Assembly (NCBI RefSeq): GCF_048544455.1
Contig: NC_133538.1
Location: forward strand, 436,602,311 to 436,666,310
Direction: 5' to 3'
Source: Silene latifolia
Taxonomy: Eukaryota > Streptophyta > Magnoliopsida > Caryophyllales > Caryophyllaceae
Length of the DNA stretch: 64,000 nt
Under the pieces are notes generated by a model. That model was given only the letters and a program-made list of their open reading frames with translations. It searched no databases and was not told where the DNA came from. Below are positions 33,101-44,163 of the stretch, piece by piece. Positions within the stretch are counted from its first letter, which is position 1. Each line of letters starts with the position of its first letter. The position numbers and the translations under genes were made by a program.

Positions 33101-36100
33101 TGAAATGAGTGGGAGCATTCTCTTAAACCGTTAAGAAAAGGATGAAGTTCAAAGGAGTAAAATTACAATGGAATTGATACAAGGTAATGTTAAAAGTAAA
33201 GTTATTGAGAATAACGATACTAAACCTATCAATCCCGACCGATAAAGTTTCCATTGTCTTAATTGTTGGACGCTAGAAAGGAAACTACCCCAAATTATTG
33301 AAGAATCAACAAGTTAGTTGTGGAACATCTAATGGGACCTTCTTCTTTAAATGTTTATTTGATTGACATAAATTTTGCTAGTACTACTTCGCCAATATTC
33401 GAAACCGGTGGTGGTTTTCATCATTGTATTTGATACATAGGATGATTAGAATATGACGATTAGCAACAATGATGTTAAGAGATAGAGTAATTGTGTACTC
33501 AATCTAGTTTTTGGGTTTAGAGTTGTACTTAATTGTGACTATTAAGTGCATAAACTCTAAATAAGAATATAAACTTGTTAAGTTACAAAAGAGGTTTCAC
33601 TTTTGTGACCCTATACACCATGATTTGATGTACGGCTAGCTCATTATCAAGGTGATTATATTCTAAACCCAACTAGAATGATATATCATGAAGATGATGC
33701 AAGACTCAAATTGGTAACCCAAGATTAAACCTTAGATTCTGGAATGATGAACGCAAAGAGTTATTGAGTACTCTTGAAACCATTAGATCTTATGGTATAT
33801 GCGTATCTTGTATTCAAAGCAAGATGTCTCGTGTCTTTTGGTTGAAAAGGAGATCGAGGTTCTAAATCATTGATCCAAAATAGGTTGATCATTTTCTTTT
33901 ACCAACGATTTAGGTTGACACTAATGTGTTCATTTAATAAGGTAAATAGAGAAATATTTGAAGAAGTTCAAAGAGTTCAAAGAATCACGATTTAGTCGTG
34001 ATGGGATTATCAAAGTGAAGACTTTGATATAAGCCAAAGGAAATGTGATATAGTATCACAAATTAATCTCTCTTAGCACGCATTATGGGATAATGTGTGG
34101 TTGAATAAAGAAATTAAACGCTATTCGATATGGTTTGGACTTCAATCAAGTTACTTTGAGTTAGTTGATCCTTTTGGGGATTTTATCATTTTGTCTAAAT
34201 TATTTTTCCACTAAATCTAAAATGAATCATATGAGATATGAAATGGTAGGGTACCATGTTTGTAAGTTTTTCAAAAGAAACAAATGCTCATTTTTCTTAC
34301 TATAATCACGAGTACAACGAGTTTGTGGCTCGTTAAGCTGTCTTTCTAGAATACAAGTTTATTTCTAGAAGACAGAGTGGGAGAAATTATTCAAAGAGCC
34401 ACAAAGAATGTTATGTCGCAAGAAACTGGTCTTTCTTGGCTACATGAGATGTTTTTGTGTAAGACGTTGTTTCTTCAAAACCTAGGAGGTTAAAGTCATC
34501 ACTTGTTGATATTCAAAGAGCCACAAAGAATGTTATGTCGCAAGAAACTGGTCTTTCTTGGCTACATGAGACGTTTTTGTGTAAGACGTTGTTTCTTCAA
34601 AACCTAGGAGGTTAAAGTCATCACTTGTTGAAGACGATGAATTAGTGTTACTTTTAGAAAGTAAAGAGCTTGCAACTTACAAAGAAATTGTTTGATTCAA
34701 GTTGATTACTTCTGGAAAGTAATGAACATTTGACTTACATGAGAGTGTTTAAGTCACAACTCAATACAAGGCTTAGAGCCATGAAAATCCGAAATTAATT
34801 CCAAGTGAATTATTAGATATCAAAGCTTGATTGGTCGCAAAGGGTTTTGCACTAGTTGAAATGCTTAAGTCTATTTGGATCTTCTTAGATATTGTGTTTC
34901 ATTATGATGATATACATATAGCAAGTGAATCTAAAACCCACTTCTTCAATTAGAAGGAATGTATTCAATACATGTCTTGAGTTTTGTGGATTCTTGCAAT
35001 CCTAAGATAATGTGAAACTTAAGAGAGGGTCTTGAGTAGGACATCAATGAGTTGGAATCAATGATTTGATCATGTGATAAAAACTTTTCTCAATAGGTTG
35101 AGAAGTTATGTTTATACATGGAGTTTAGTGGGAGTTACGGTAATTTTAATTAGTCTTATATGTGGATGACATATTGATCATTGGGAATGATTTAAGACTT
35201 ATGGAGTATTATAATACATCTTTAATATCCGGATTTATGGAGAAAAATCCACATGATATTAGTATCAAATTAGAAGTCTTATGTTGATAAGTTTCATGAT
35301 TAGTTCAATCGAGTTGAACATATTTGATTGATTCCATTTGTTTCCGCTGCCGAATCAATTAAATAGGAAATGATGTATAACACTTCATATACTTTAAGTA
35401 TGATGAATTGTTTCAAATCGAATTTAAGTAATTGTTACCAAGTAAGCCATAAAGATTACCCTTAAGTGCTTGCAGAAGCATTGAGGATGTAATGCAAAGT
35501 GTTTTTGATGCAATTTTGTGTAAGGGTGCTACACAAATGACAATTGACAATTGATATTGCGCATGGTTTCCGACAAAACCATAATCAAAACACATTAGGA
35601 TGGTTAAGATACCATTGTGGCTATGTTATTTAAGAAATAGATTTTCTATAATCGTTCTAGGCAATAAAGAACAATGAGAAATATTTACAACGGAAATTGA
35701 GTACACTTGCAATCATGGGATGTGCAAGAAGGATGAGTCCCACACACTGTGAAAACAGTGGGAGCTATTCTAAGGCTGGAGGGGCTATGTCTTGATTGGA
35801 TCTCGACAAGTACTCAGAAAGTTTTGTAATGCATATATATACATTACAAAGGAAAACGAGTATGTAGTAAGGTTGAGTAAGGTACAAGAAGTTGATAAAA
35901 CCTACTAACCAAAGCCTTCTCATAGGCTTAACATGATGAGTCATGTCATATGTCATTTCAATTGCATTGAGATGAACAACTACATATAAGATGAAAATTG
36001 ATTATAAAAATATGAAGTAGTAATCAGGTATTGACTATTCCTTTTATACTTTGTTACATCCAAACGGGTTGTAGAGACAATTGAACCCCGTTAAAGTGAA

Positions 36101-36720
36101 CACGGATTAGCATTGTATTCGCCCATAGTTACTTATATGAGGTGACGTCTCGAAGTGACTAGAGTGTGATGTGATTGATGGCAAGTTCAAGTGCCATGGA
36201 GTCATGTGTGATGACTAGTCGATCACATAGGCAGACTGTTTGGAACACTTTGTCGGGCCTTATGACCTCTTATAGAGTTCTGGCAAATTTTTACAGCCTG
36301 GTCATGACGAGAGCTATTATAGTATTCTAATGAGTCGATTCTTTTGACTAAAGACTGTTCTCCTAAGATGGCACAGTTTCAGATTAACTTTGATTTGTGT
36401 TACTACGACCTTCGTAAATGGGGTCAAATGGGCATATTTTGGGTTATGATGGCTGTGGCTAGTCGAAGGGAATAAGTGTGATAGGAATTGTCCACCCCTT
36501 GTCAGGGTTATAACAATATCTCAGGGCCACTCGAGGAGTAATGAACTGGAAATGCGTGGCCACGCTCGGAAGATATCTATGGTAGATAAATCCGGTCAAT
36601 CAGTTATTCTCCAGATCGAGGAAACCACTCTCGATATGATCACTTGCAAGTACGACCTGAAAGACACCTTGCATTGAGTGGGAGATAGTAATAGGACAAG
36701 AGAATTGGTGACGCACACTT
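33101..36720 (+). pseudogene. Element C decayed copia-type pol
   Basis: No frame is open for more than about 60 codons, but copia landmarks remain in order. A gag/protease-like region lies at about 33340-33430 (NVYLIDINFAS, then a degenerate active-site region). GICVSCIQSKM near 33790-33830 corresponds to the zinc-finger part of integrase. RT has LYVDDILIIGNDLRLMEYY at about 35155-35210. An RNase H-end-like block, PSHRLNMMSHVICHFNCIE, is near 35915-35970. Dozens of stops and frameshifts make any product impossible. Confidence 0.6.
34389..34632 (+). repeat. 122-bp tandem duplication inside element C
   Basis: Two almost identical copies (34389-34510 and 34511-34632), beginning ATTCAAAGAGCCACAAAGAA and differing by very few bases (for example GAGATG versus GAGACG). 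Confidence 0.9.
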
Positions 36721-36721
36721 G

Positions 36722-36740
36722 TCGACGACAAGTGGGAGAT
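36722..36740 (+). other. Polypurine tract of element C
   Basis: GACGACAAGTGGGAGAT directly before the 3' LTR; AAGTGGGAGA is the usual copia form. Confidence 0.8.
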
Positions 36741-38018
36741 TGTTGGAATATGTGTCTTCCGACAATAATGCGACCACAACTGTTGATCATGATGATCACA
36801 TGTTTAAATCTCATTTTAAGAATACATGTGGGATGTAATATTTTACAGTCAACTGGTCTACACATATCGGTAATGATTGGCTGACTAGAGTTTGACATTA
36901 CTATCGTGCGACGGTGGTGATCAGTTGATCCCCTTAGGTCATACCTATTGGAAAATACTCTTAATTGATTATTTAATTAATCGTATGCCGATACGAGTTA
37001 ATTAAATTGCTTAAAATTGACGGGTGATTTTGTGAGTAAAGTTAACGTGTCTTATTGTAATTTGATTAAATGAGATACGGTCTAAGTAATCAAATTGTTT
37101 TATTACTTAGATAAAATTATTGTTTACGAAACAATTGAAAATTGAGTGAATAATTGATTATAAATACAAGACGACGTAATTTATAATTTGATAAACCGTT
37201 TTGGTACAAGTAATTACGAATTACTATTCGATATTGTATATGACATATTTTATGAGTATATTGATTTTTAATATGTTAAAAATACATTACAATTTCACAT
37301 GTCAAGTAACATGTCACATATGTTACAATTGACAAATGACAAAATAAAATGGACCATACATTTTATGTTAAAATTGCCGAAATTTGGAGGGAGTTTAAGG
37401 TGTATATTGTGTTTTTTATTTTGAGTTGAAAATACTATTATTACTACCTAATATAGCTTTGCATACCTATGTTTTCTTGGGTAGAAAAACTAGCCCATGC
37501 ATTGGGCTCTCCTCCCCCCTCCAACCGGTTTCTACATAGAAAAGACAAGGGGGTTTTCTTTTATTATTCACTTCTTCTTCACATAATTTCTAGTGTAAGA
37601 AATTATGATTCTCTACATTTTTGGTGAGACATTTTAGAGAAAGAAAAACCACAAATCATTCTCTCCTCTTGGCCGAAATTATTCAAGAGGAAATACAAAA
37701 TTTTTGTATCATTTTTTAGTAAGATTAGTATTATTTCTAGTACAAATAATATTAGTTACTAAGAGATTCCTTTGGGTATTCACATTTGGGAGAGGTTCTA
37801 ATTTGGACCTTTTGTTCATACATTTTAAGGAAAGCTCAAGAACTAACAAATAGGTGAATTTGTTGGTGCCCATAAAACCGAAATCATATAGTAAGATTGA
37901 TGATTTCTTCTCTTATCTTATTTATATTTGCATGCATAAGATCTAGTTTTATTTTATGACTAAATAAATTTGAACATATATGAATATGTTGAGTATAATG
38001 AGATATAGATTTCTAACA
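36741..38018 (+). repeat. Element C 3' LTR
   Basis: 1278 bp, TGTTGGAATATGTG to TTTCTAACA, followed by TACAT (38019-38023). Confidence 0.93.
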
Positions 38019-38023
38019 TACAT

Positions 38024-38880
38024 AGGGAGGACCTCCAGGAGCAGGAGTGAAGCCAGGAATAGGGATAAATTCAGCAACAGGAGTAGAGTCAGGAACATGA
38101 GTGGGCTAGGAAACAGGAGGATCCCCAGAAGCAAAGCCGCGAGGGGGAGCATACGCAGGAATATGAGGCTTCAAAGCGAGAGGAGTAACCTCAATGAGAA
38201 TTTTTTCTTTGGCCTGAGCAGTAGCAGACCTCCTTTTTGCACGAGTCGAGGCAGAGGCATCTTTCCTCTTCTCGGCTGGTTTGGAAGCACCTTCAGAACG
38301 CTTCTTCTCCCTCAAAGCCAGAACAGCAGAAAGCGTAGCCTTGGATTTTGCAGAATTTGAAGGCAGGAAAAGCAAAGTGAGAATCAGAAAGTAACAGCAT
38401 CACCCGAATCCGAGAATGATTGGAAAGAGGGAGTAACATACCAGTCGACATTGATTCACCTTCCTCTTCCTCTTCAACTGCTGCGTTCTCCTCCTTCAAA
38501 GCAGGGGCAGAGTCCTGAACAAGGTTAGGAAAGCTCCTATGTTCAGCCGGGGGACCAAAGAGCTTGGTAAGGGATGTAACTTCGTCAGGGGACGGAGTTA
38601 AATGACGCAAACCTGCACAAAAAACCAAGTAAGGAAGTATAAGCATCAAAAGGGAAAGAGAAAAGACTAGGGCCTGCAAGTACCACGGGTGGATCGCCAG
38701 GCGCTGGCAATATAATCAGTAGGAGGAGGAAGTGTGCTAAGTTTGAGAATAATGAAACGAGTGAACCATTTGCTATCATCAGGTTTCACCCGGAGAACCA
38801 AGCAACGTCGAGGCGGCTCGAAAGGATTCGGGCTAAGGACCTGTCGTCGGGAAGGGCGACGCCAAGGCACTCGTGGATAC
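38024..38880 (-). pseudogene. Element E antisense gene, 5' exons (right of the nested insertion)
   Basis: Minus-strand exons of the gene that continues at 7077. An upstream exon reads KPDDSKWFTRFIILKLSTL and SAWRST (about 38700-38790). An intron ends TTTTGTGCAG near 38613. The next exon reads LRHLTPSPDEVTSLTKLFG with a Glu-rich stretch (to about 38437), followed by a GTATGT donor. The third exon (AKSKATLSAVLALREKKRS, KRKDASASTRAKRRSATAQ) is basic and runs to GFTPAPGGPPY at the insertion point. A TAG at 38106-38108 interrupts it. The upstream end was not found; two GAGCCAAGGACCTGTTGTCGGG-like copies at 38830-38905 may mark it. Not recognised as a known family. Confidence 0.6.
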
Positions 38881-39034
38881 GAGCCAAGGACCTGTTGTCG
38901 GGAATAGTTTAGAGTCTGTCGATTGTCCGTGCGGGTCGTTTAAAGTCCGTTAGACTACGTATAAAGGCTCGCCAGCCATATGAAGGAGTCATACCTGAGG
39001 CATCTTCGGATACGTCCTTGCGTGTTTACGGTCA

Positions 39035-39450
39035 AAGGCTCGCCAATTGTGGTGCGTAAATGAGGAGGGCTCGCTAGCCACGATGCGTAGTAAGGCTCGC
39101 CAGCCATGGTGCATATATGAGGAGGGCACGCCAGCCGCGATGCGTTGTAAGGCTCGCCAGCCATGGTGCGTATATGAGGAGGGCTCGCCAACCGCGATGC
39201 ATTGTAAGGCTCGCCAGCCATGGGGCGTATATGAGGAGGACTCGCCAGCCACGATGCGTAGTAAGGCTCGCCATCCATGGGGCGTATATGAGGAGGGCTC
39301 GCCAGCCGCGATGCGTGATAAGGCTCTTCGGCCATGGGGCGTATGTGAGGAGGGCTCGCCAGCCGCGATGCGTTGTAAGGCTCATAGCCATGGTGCATAT
39401 ATGAGGAGGGCTCGCCAGCCGCGATGCGTTGTAAGGCTCGCCAACCATAA
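39035..39450. repeat. 57-bp tandem repeat array, about seven copies
   Basis: Units begin AAGGCTCGCCAGCCATGG and recur at 39092, 39149, 39206, 39263, 39320, 39377 and 39433 (spacing 57, the last 56). Because 57 is divisible by three, both strands are open in several frames; the minus frame would repeat a 19-residue unit containing ASRLASPPHI. I treat this as a satellite-like array from a Tat-element 3' region, not as a gene. Confidence 0.85.
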
Positions 39451-39509
39451 GAAGGGTCGGTTAATCGACTGTGAGAATAGCCGCGATGCGTAGCGGACTC
39501 ATTATGCCG

Positions 39510-40185
39510 CCGTGAAAATAGTGAATTTCGAATTTCCACTATCACTGTTTTTGAAATAAGCGGGTTCTGCGAGGAAGCCCCCTGTTGACATTTGAAGGAA
39601 TAGCGAATTTTGAAATTTCACTAATCGATTGTTTGAATTTTTTGAAGGAAATAGCAAATCTTAAATTTCGCTATTACAACTGAGGTGATGATTTATGTGC
39701 CGCCGTTGACATGTGATAGAAATAGTGAATTTGGAATCTTCACTATTATTTTTGAAGTAATGGTTTATGTGCCGCCGTTGACATGTGAAGGAAATAGTGA
39801 ATTTGGAATCTTCACTATTACGTTTGAAGTAACGGTTTATGTGCCGCCGTTGACATGCGTGGTGAAAATAGTGAAATTTGAATTTCCACTATTATTTCGA
39901 AAATGACGGTTTTAATTGCCATCGTCTGAAATTTGAAGAAATAGTGAATTTTTGAATTTTTCACTATTATTCTTGAAATTGAAAATAGAAGAAATAGTGA
40001 ATTTTGAATTTTCCACTATTATTTTGTTTTTGAAATTGATGGTTTTAATTGCCGTCAAGGTAATTTGAAAGAAAATAGTGAATTTTGAATTTTTCACTAT
40101 TATTGAATGGAAAATGGGGGTTTTGATCGCCGTTTGTTTGAAATTTGAAGAAATAGTGAATTTTGATTTCACTATTATTTTTGAA
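39510..40185. repeat. Array of ten hairpin units (AATAGTGAA ... TTCACTATT)
   Basis: Ten imperfect inverted repeats with arms AATAGTGAA and TTCACTATT and an 8-10 bp loop, near 39515, 39600, 39650, 39720, 39792, 39866, 39938, 39990, 40073 and 40150. Units 4-6 sit in a 72-bp tandem repeat that also contains GCCGCCGTTGACATG (39699, 39771, 39843). No ORF is supported. Confidence 0.8.
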
Positions 40186-40259
40186 ATGACGGTTTTAATT
40201 GCCGTCGTTGAATTTTGAAGAGTTTGCGCAGGAAATTGGGCGAAAACCCAAACTTAGCT

Positions 40260-40452
40260 GAATAAATCAAAGGGAAGCCTCATTGAGGCGCGAGTCCTTT
40301 GGCGATAAAAGGGGGTCCCCAATTTTGTAGAAAAGACGCGAGACTAGGCTGCTCGTCATTCATCCCTTCGTCTTCTCCAAATTTCGACAAAACAAACTAA
40401 AATCGCCATTGTTTGGTCTTCTAGCCTGCTTGAATTCGTGCTATCATCAACA
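40260..40452 (+). promoter_or_regulatory. Putative promoter and leader of the plant mobile domain gene
   Basis: GAGGCGCGAG at 40285 is followed by GGCGATAAAAGGGGGTCCCC (TATA-like ATAAAAG near 40305), then a pyrimidine-rich leader to the first ATG at 40453. A similar layout (GAGGCGCGAG, then TATAAATAG) precedes the gene at 47674. Confidence 0.45.
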
Positions 40453-43400
40453 ATGTCATCTCAAGGTATGTATTTCCTCTTGAATCCATTTGAATTTGTT
40501 GGTCTTTTACCTAAATTGAATTAGGGCGAAAGTTTTACCCTAGAAAATCGATTTGGGCATTTTTGATTGAGCCCATTTCGAGTGAAATTGATGATTGCAT
40601 TAGGTTAGAAACCCGTTTAGGAGTATAGGGGTGCTTTTAGTTTGCATTATGGTCCCCATTCCCGCTCCTTATGCTCGAAAAACGTGAGTGAGGTGGAAAA
40701 ACCGTCTCATCTCACAATACCAAGTTTACTTGCTTGGGTAGTGGGTCCCACTAGGTTGCATTGTAGTCGGGAAATACCGTATTTGCCATTGTGGAACTTT
40801 TTTGTGTATTGTGGGCAAAATTGGAATTTTTGCCTTTTGTGACGGTCTTATGTTTGACAAAATAAGCGCCTGTTTGGGCTTGAATTGAGTCAGTTTGCCT
40901 CGAAATGGACCTTATTGGTAGTTTAGGTCGCCCTGAGGTGTGATAAAATCACGTTTGCCTCTTTGCGGTCGTTTTTGAATTTTTGACCGGTTTGCGCCCA
41001 AATTTGCGTAGAAATTGCCTTTTTGAGCCGTAGAAATATTCCTCATTGCATTAGGAATGTACTTTGGTTTATTGCACTACTATAAATGAGCACTTGGGCC
41101 ACGACTAAATTTGTGGCGCAAGTACTAAATTTCCGTGGCTAAATCATTTTGCCACGGGAATACCTTCCGTGGCGCAAGTGGCCGTGGCAAAGGGATAGCC
41201 ACGGGAAAAACAAGAACGTGGCTATTATTGAATTTTTGGCCACGGATTCTCTCGTGGCTAATAACTCCCGTGGCCAAAGAAATTTCCCGTGGCGAAAAAA
41301 TAATTTCCGTGGCAAATAATATATATGAAAATTTAATAAATAAAACGTAAAATAATCTATTTATTTTTCACAATGGGTATTTTATCATATACGGAACTGT
41401 GACAATCTAGGTAATTGTTTCGCTAGTTAACTTGATTCATTTGAACGTTATTTCGTTTCACGAGTCATGCATTTGTGAGCATCGGAGAGGCTTCCCAGGA
41501 GGTCACCCATCCCAACACTACTCTCACATGAGCACGCTTAACCGTAGAGTTATTTTGATGTGCCACCGAAATTGAATGTTACCTTTGTTGATATAATTAG
41601 CACTTTGAATCCTTTTAAGTTTATTTTTTTTCTTTCAAATCTTACCTTTAGTACTATTTAATTACATAAATGTTACATGTTTTACAATTTTTGCGGGAAA
41701 AACATTATTTTGGCCGAAACAATTAAATTTTCGACATTAACCTCCTGATTAATGATTTTGACATCATTTTTTTTGCTCAAGTCAGTAAACCATTTTCTCC
41801 AAAAAGTAAAATTAATTGTGTTTTCCTAACATTTTTTTTATTTCTTTTGTTTATCGACATACTTATTTTCATTTCTCATGTACTCATTTTTTCGTATATT
41901 TTTCTTCGCAAATTCTATTGTATAACCGTTGTACCTGCGATATGAAAAATGAGACCATTTTTTTGGTAAAATAATGACCGCTTTTTATAATTAAAGGTCT
42001 TTTTTCCCCCAAACTGATCACTATTAACCAAAAAATAGTCACTTTTTTTACCCAAAAACCACGAAAAAGATTATTGTACAAAAGAATCGCTTATTTTCCT
42101 AAACTGATTTCTCTTTGTTATGATTTATCGTTTCTTTTCTTAAAATTTTCACATTATTTGCACATGTGACATTACATTATTATAATTTATATATTTTTCC
42201 GTGTGATGCGCTCATTTTCAATGAAAAAAAATTTCCCAATTTTTTTTCTCAGCAAGTTAAATTTTACGTAAATTTTTCACGGTACCCTCGAATTTTGACA
42301 GATTACATATGGTACCCATTTTTTTAAAGTTTTTACATATGGTACCCCTGTATTTACGTTTTTCAGTCTCAGAATACCCTTTGACAAACTTCCGTCAGAA
42401 CGCCGCTACTTATATGCCTTGTGACGCCTTTGTTTTGTTATCTAATACATTATCAATTCATCATCTAATAATACCTAAATCCTTATTTTGTATAATAAAC
42501 TAACATTTAGTACCTAAATAATATAACAATAACAACATAACATACACAATTACTCATCAAATTACTTATAGGAGTAACGATGTTATGACGAAATTTCCCC
42601 AAAGAGTATTCTGGGAATGAAAAAGGTAAACACAAGGGCAACATATGTAGAAACTTAAAATAAGCGGTACCATGCGTAATCTGGCAAAGTTCGAGGGTAC
42701 CATGGGAAATTTCCGTAAATTTTATATCAAATTCAAATTTTCTATAAATATCCTACAAATAAAGTTGGAAATAAAATTTTGAATGAAATAGTTTAACAAT
42801 ATATTAATTTTTGATTTTCAAAGATAGATGGTAAATAACTTTTTTATTCAATTTGATATGCTATATCTTTAAATGTGATACGATCATTTAAGATTGTTAT
42901 TCAAGATTATAAAGTTTAATTTAAAAAAGTAAAAGAAATTCACGACTTAAATAAACAGAGTATATATTAAAACAATTTTTTTAAATTATCAATATTTTGA
43001 AAAACCTACAAAACATAAATGTGATCTGTAAAATATCAAAAAATTAGACGATAAACTTTTCTTTGCTTGCATATAAGTTTATAAAATTTTAAAATTTCTT
43101 AGTAAAGTAAATAAAAAAATAAAAAATATTAATTAAATTAATCAAAGTGTTTCTAAATTTTTATATTCAAATGTATTTTCATATTATTATATTTGATTAA
43201 ATTTCATTCAGATTTAAGTCGGAAAAGATACTCGCTACGGGTGTTTGTTTGTTCGTGGCTAAAAAAAATATTTGCCACGGAACAATTCGTGACTAAATAA
43301 AATTTCGCCACGGGTGTGACATAGGCCGTGGCTAAAATGATTATTTGCCACGGGTGTAGCCTAATTCGTGGCGGAAGTGACTTTTTGCCACGGGAAAAGG

Positions 43401-44163
43401 TATCCCGTGGCATAATTTTTTTTCCAAAATAATGAATAAGTTTTTCCCGTGGCTAAGCAAAATTTAGCCATGAATTATGAGTTCCCGTGGCATAATTCCT
43501 GGCGCAAGTGATGATTTGTTTTAGTGTTGGTGGACCTTGTGTGGGTCTTGGGGCGCCGTTTTTTGTTGTGGTTGTTTCGACTCATCTTTTGCTTGAAAAG
43601 AAGGGCGAGTCGTTGTTTTTTTCTTTGTGCGTTTTTGTGAATTGTTTTTTTTTTTTGTCTGGTTGAATTTGGGCGGGGTTGCCCTTACTTTGCTTTGCAG
43701 GTTGTTTGTTTGTTTTGGGTTTGTCCAATTTACGCCGTCATAATGCCGAAATTTTGGCTGACGTTTTTTGATTGCAGAAGAGTGTTCGGGACAGGCCGGG
43801 TCCCTTGCAGCGACCTTTGAGGAGTTGTTCGGGACGGGCCTGGTCAGCACTCCGGTTAGTGTACCCGCCACAGTAGTGGAGGACACTTCCGAGGAGGAGG
43901 GACCCCCTGCGGAGACTGCTGGGGCCGAGAGGGCCGTTGAGGAGCGTGAGGAGCCCGTTGTTGGGGCTACCGGCGCTGGGAGAGCTCAGACCGGGTCTGA
44001 GGCTGGTACCTCCGGGAGGAGGGTTTCTACGAGGAGACAGACTCCTCGGCCGACCAGACGGACGTTACAGAACGTTGTTAGGGTCGTTGAGAGGCCTTCC
44101 ATCCGTCACGTCGAGTCTCGTTGTCAGAAGAGACAGAGGGCGGAGACAGTTGAGGATGGCTGA
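40453..44163 (+). CDS. Upstream ORF/exons 1-2 of the plant mobile domain locus (132 codons)
   Basis: Exon 1 is ATGTCATCTCAAG (40453-40465) followed by a GTATGT donor. Exon 2 starts at 43778 after TTGATTGCAG; joined in phase it reads MSSQEECSGQAGSLAATFE and continues as an acidic, Ser/Thr/Arg-rich low-complexity protein to TGA at 44161-44163. The stop overlaps the next start in ATGGCTGA (ATG 44156). So either this is a short upstream ORF on the same transcript, or a +1 shift separates it from the plant mobile domain frame. The intron between the exons (40466-43777) contains the CACTA element. Function unknown. Confidence 0.5.
41480..41575 (-). ncRNA. 5S-rRNA-derived fragment inside the CACTA element
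   Basis: CTTCCCAGGAGGTCACCCAT at 41491-41510, then CACTACTCTC and AGCACGCTTAAC, is the reverse complement of the 3' half of plant 5S rRNA (AAGCGTGCT through GGTGACCTCCTGGGAAG). Weaker similarity runs to about 41575. It is partial and diverged, so it is not a functional rRNA gene. It could be a captured 5S piece or a relic of a 5S-bearing element (Cassandra- or SINE3-like). Confidence 0.75.
42278..42714. mobile_element. MULE-like MITE nested in the CACTA element
   Basis: Imperfect terminal inverted repeats containing GGTACCCTCGAA and AGATTACRYATGGTACC face each other at about 42280-42325 and 42665-42710. GTAAATTTT flanks the unit at 42268-42276 and 42715-42723, a 9-bp duplication as in Mutator-like elements. 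The length is about 437 bp and there is no ORF. The exact tips are uncertain because the outermost bases of the two repeats do not match well. Confidence 0.6.

Larger units (their letters stand above)
7078..38018 (+). mobile_element. Element C: Ty1/copia-type LTR retrotransposon with B and A nested in its 5' LTR
   Basis: The LTRs start TGTTGGAATATGTG and end TTTCTAACA. The left LTR is 7078-7323 plus 29459-30494 (interrupted by B); the right LTR is 36741-38018. Target duplication TACAT is exact at 7073-7077 and 38019-38023. Without B the element is about 8.8 kb. Orientation and superfamily rest on a copia-like polypurine tract (AAGTGGGAGAT, before 36741) and decayed copia RT motifs (LYVDDILIIGND, about 35155-35192). 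Removing the element restores the reading frame of the host antisense gene across the junction. Confidence 0.9.
41075..43526. mobile_element. Non-autonomous CACTA (En/Spm) transposon in intron 1
   Basis: The left end is CACTACTATAAATGAGCAC. The right end, read inward, is CACTAAAACAAATCATCAC. The 3-bp target duplication TTG is at 41072-41074 and 43527-43529. Subterminal zones (41090-41320 and 43225-43510) carry about a dozen copies each of CCGTGGC/GCCACGG, as expected of transposase-binding subterminal repeats. At 2452 bp and with no transposase ORF, it depends on a partner element. Confidence 0.92.

Noticed and set aside
38955..39545. 196-codon minus ORF with 19-residue repeats, and plus-strand ORFs
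   Set aside because: The 57-bp period keeps many frames open; no start context, splice site or domain supports coding.
41480..41575. Functional 5S rRNA gene
   Set aside because: Only the 3' part is recognisable, it is diverged, and it sits inside a transposon.
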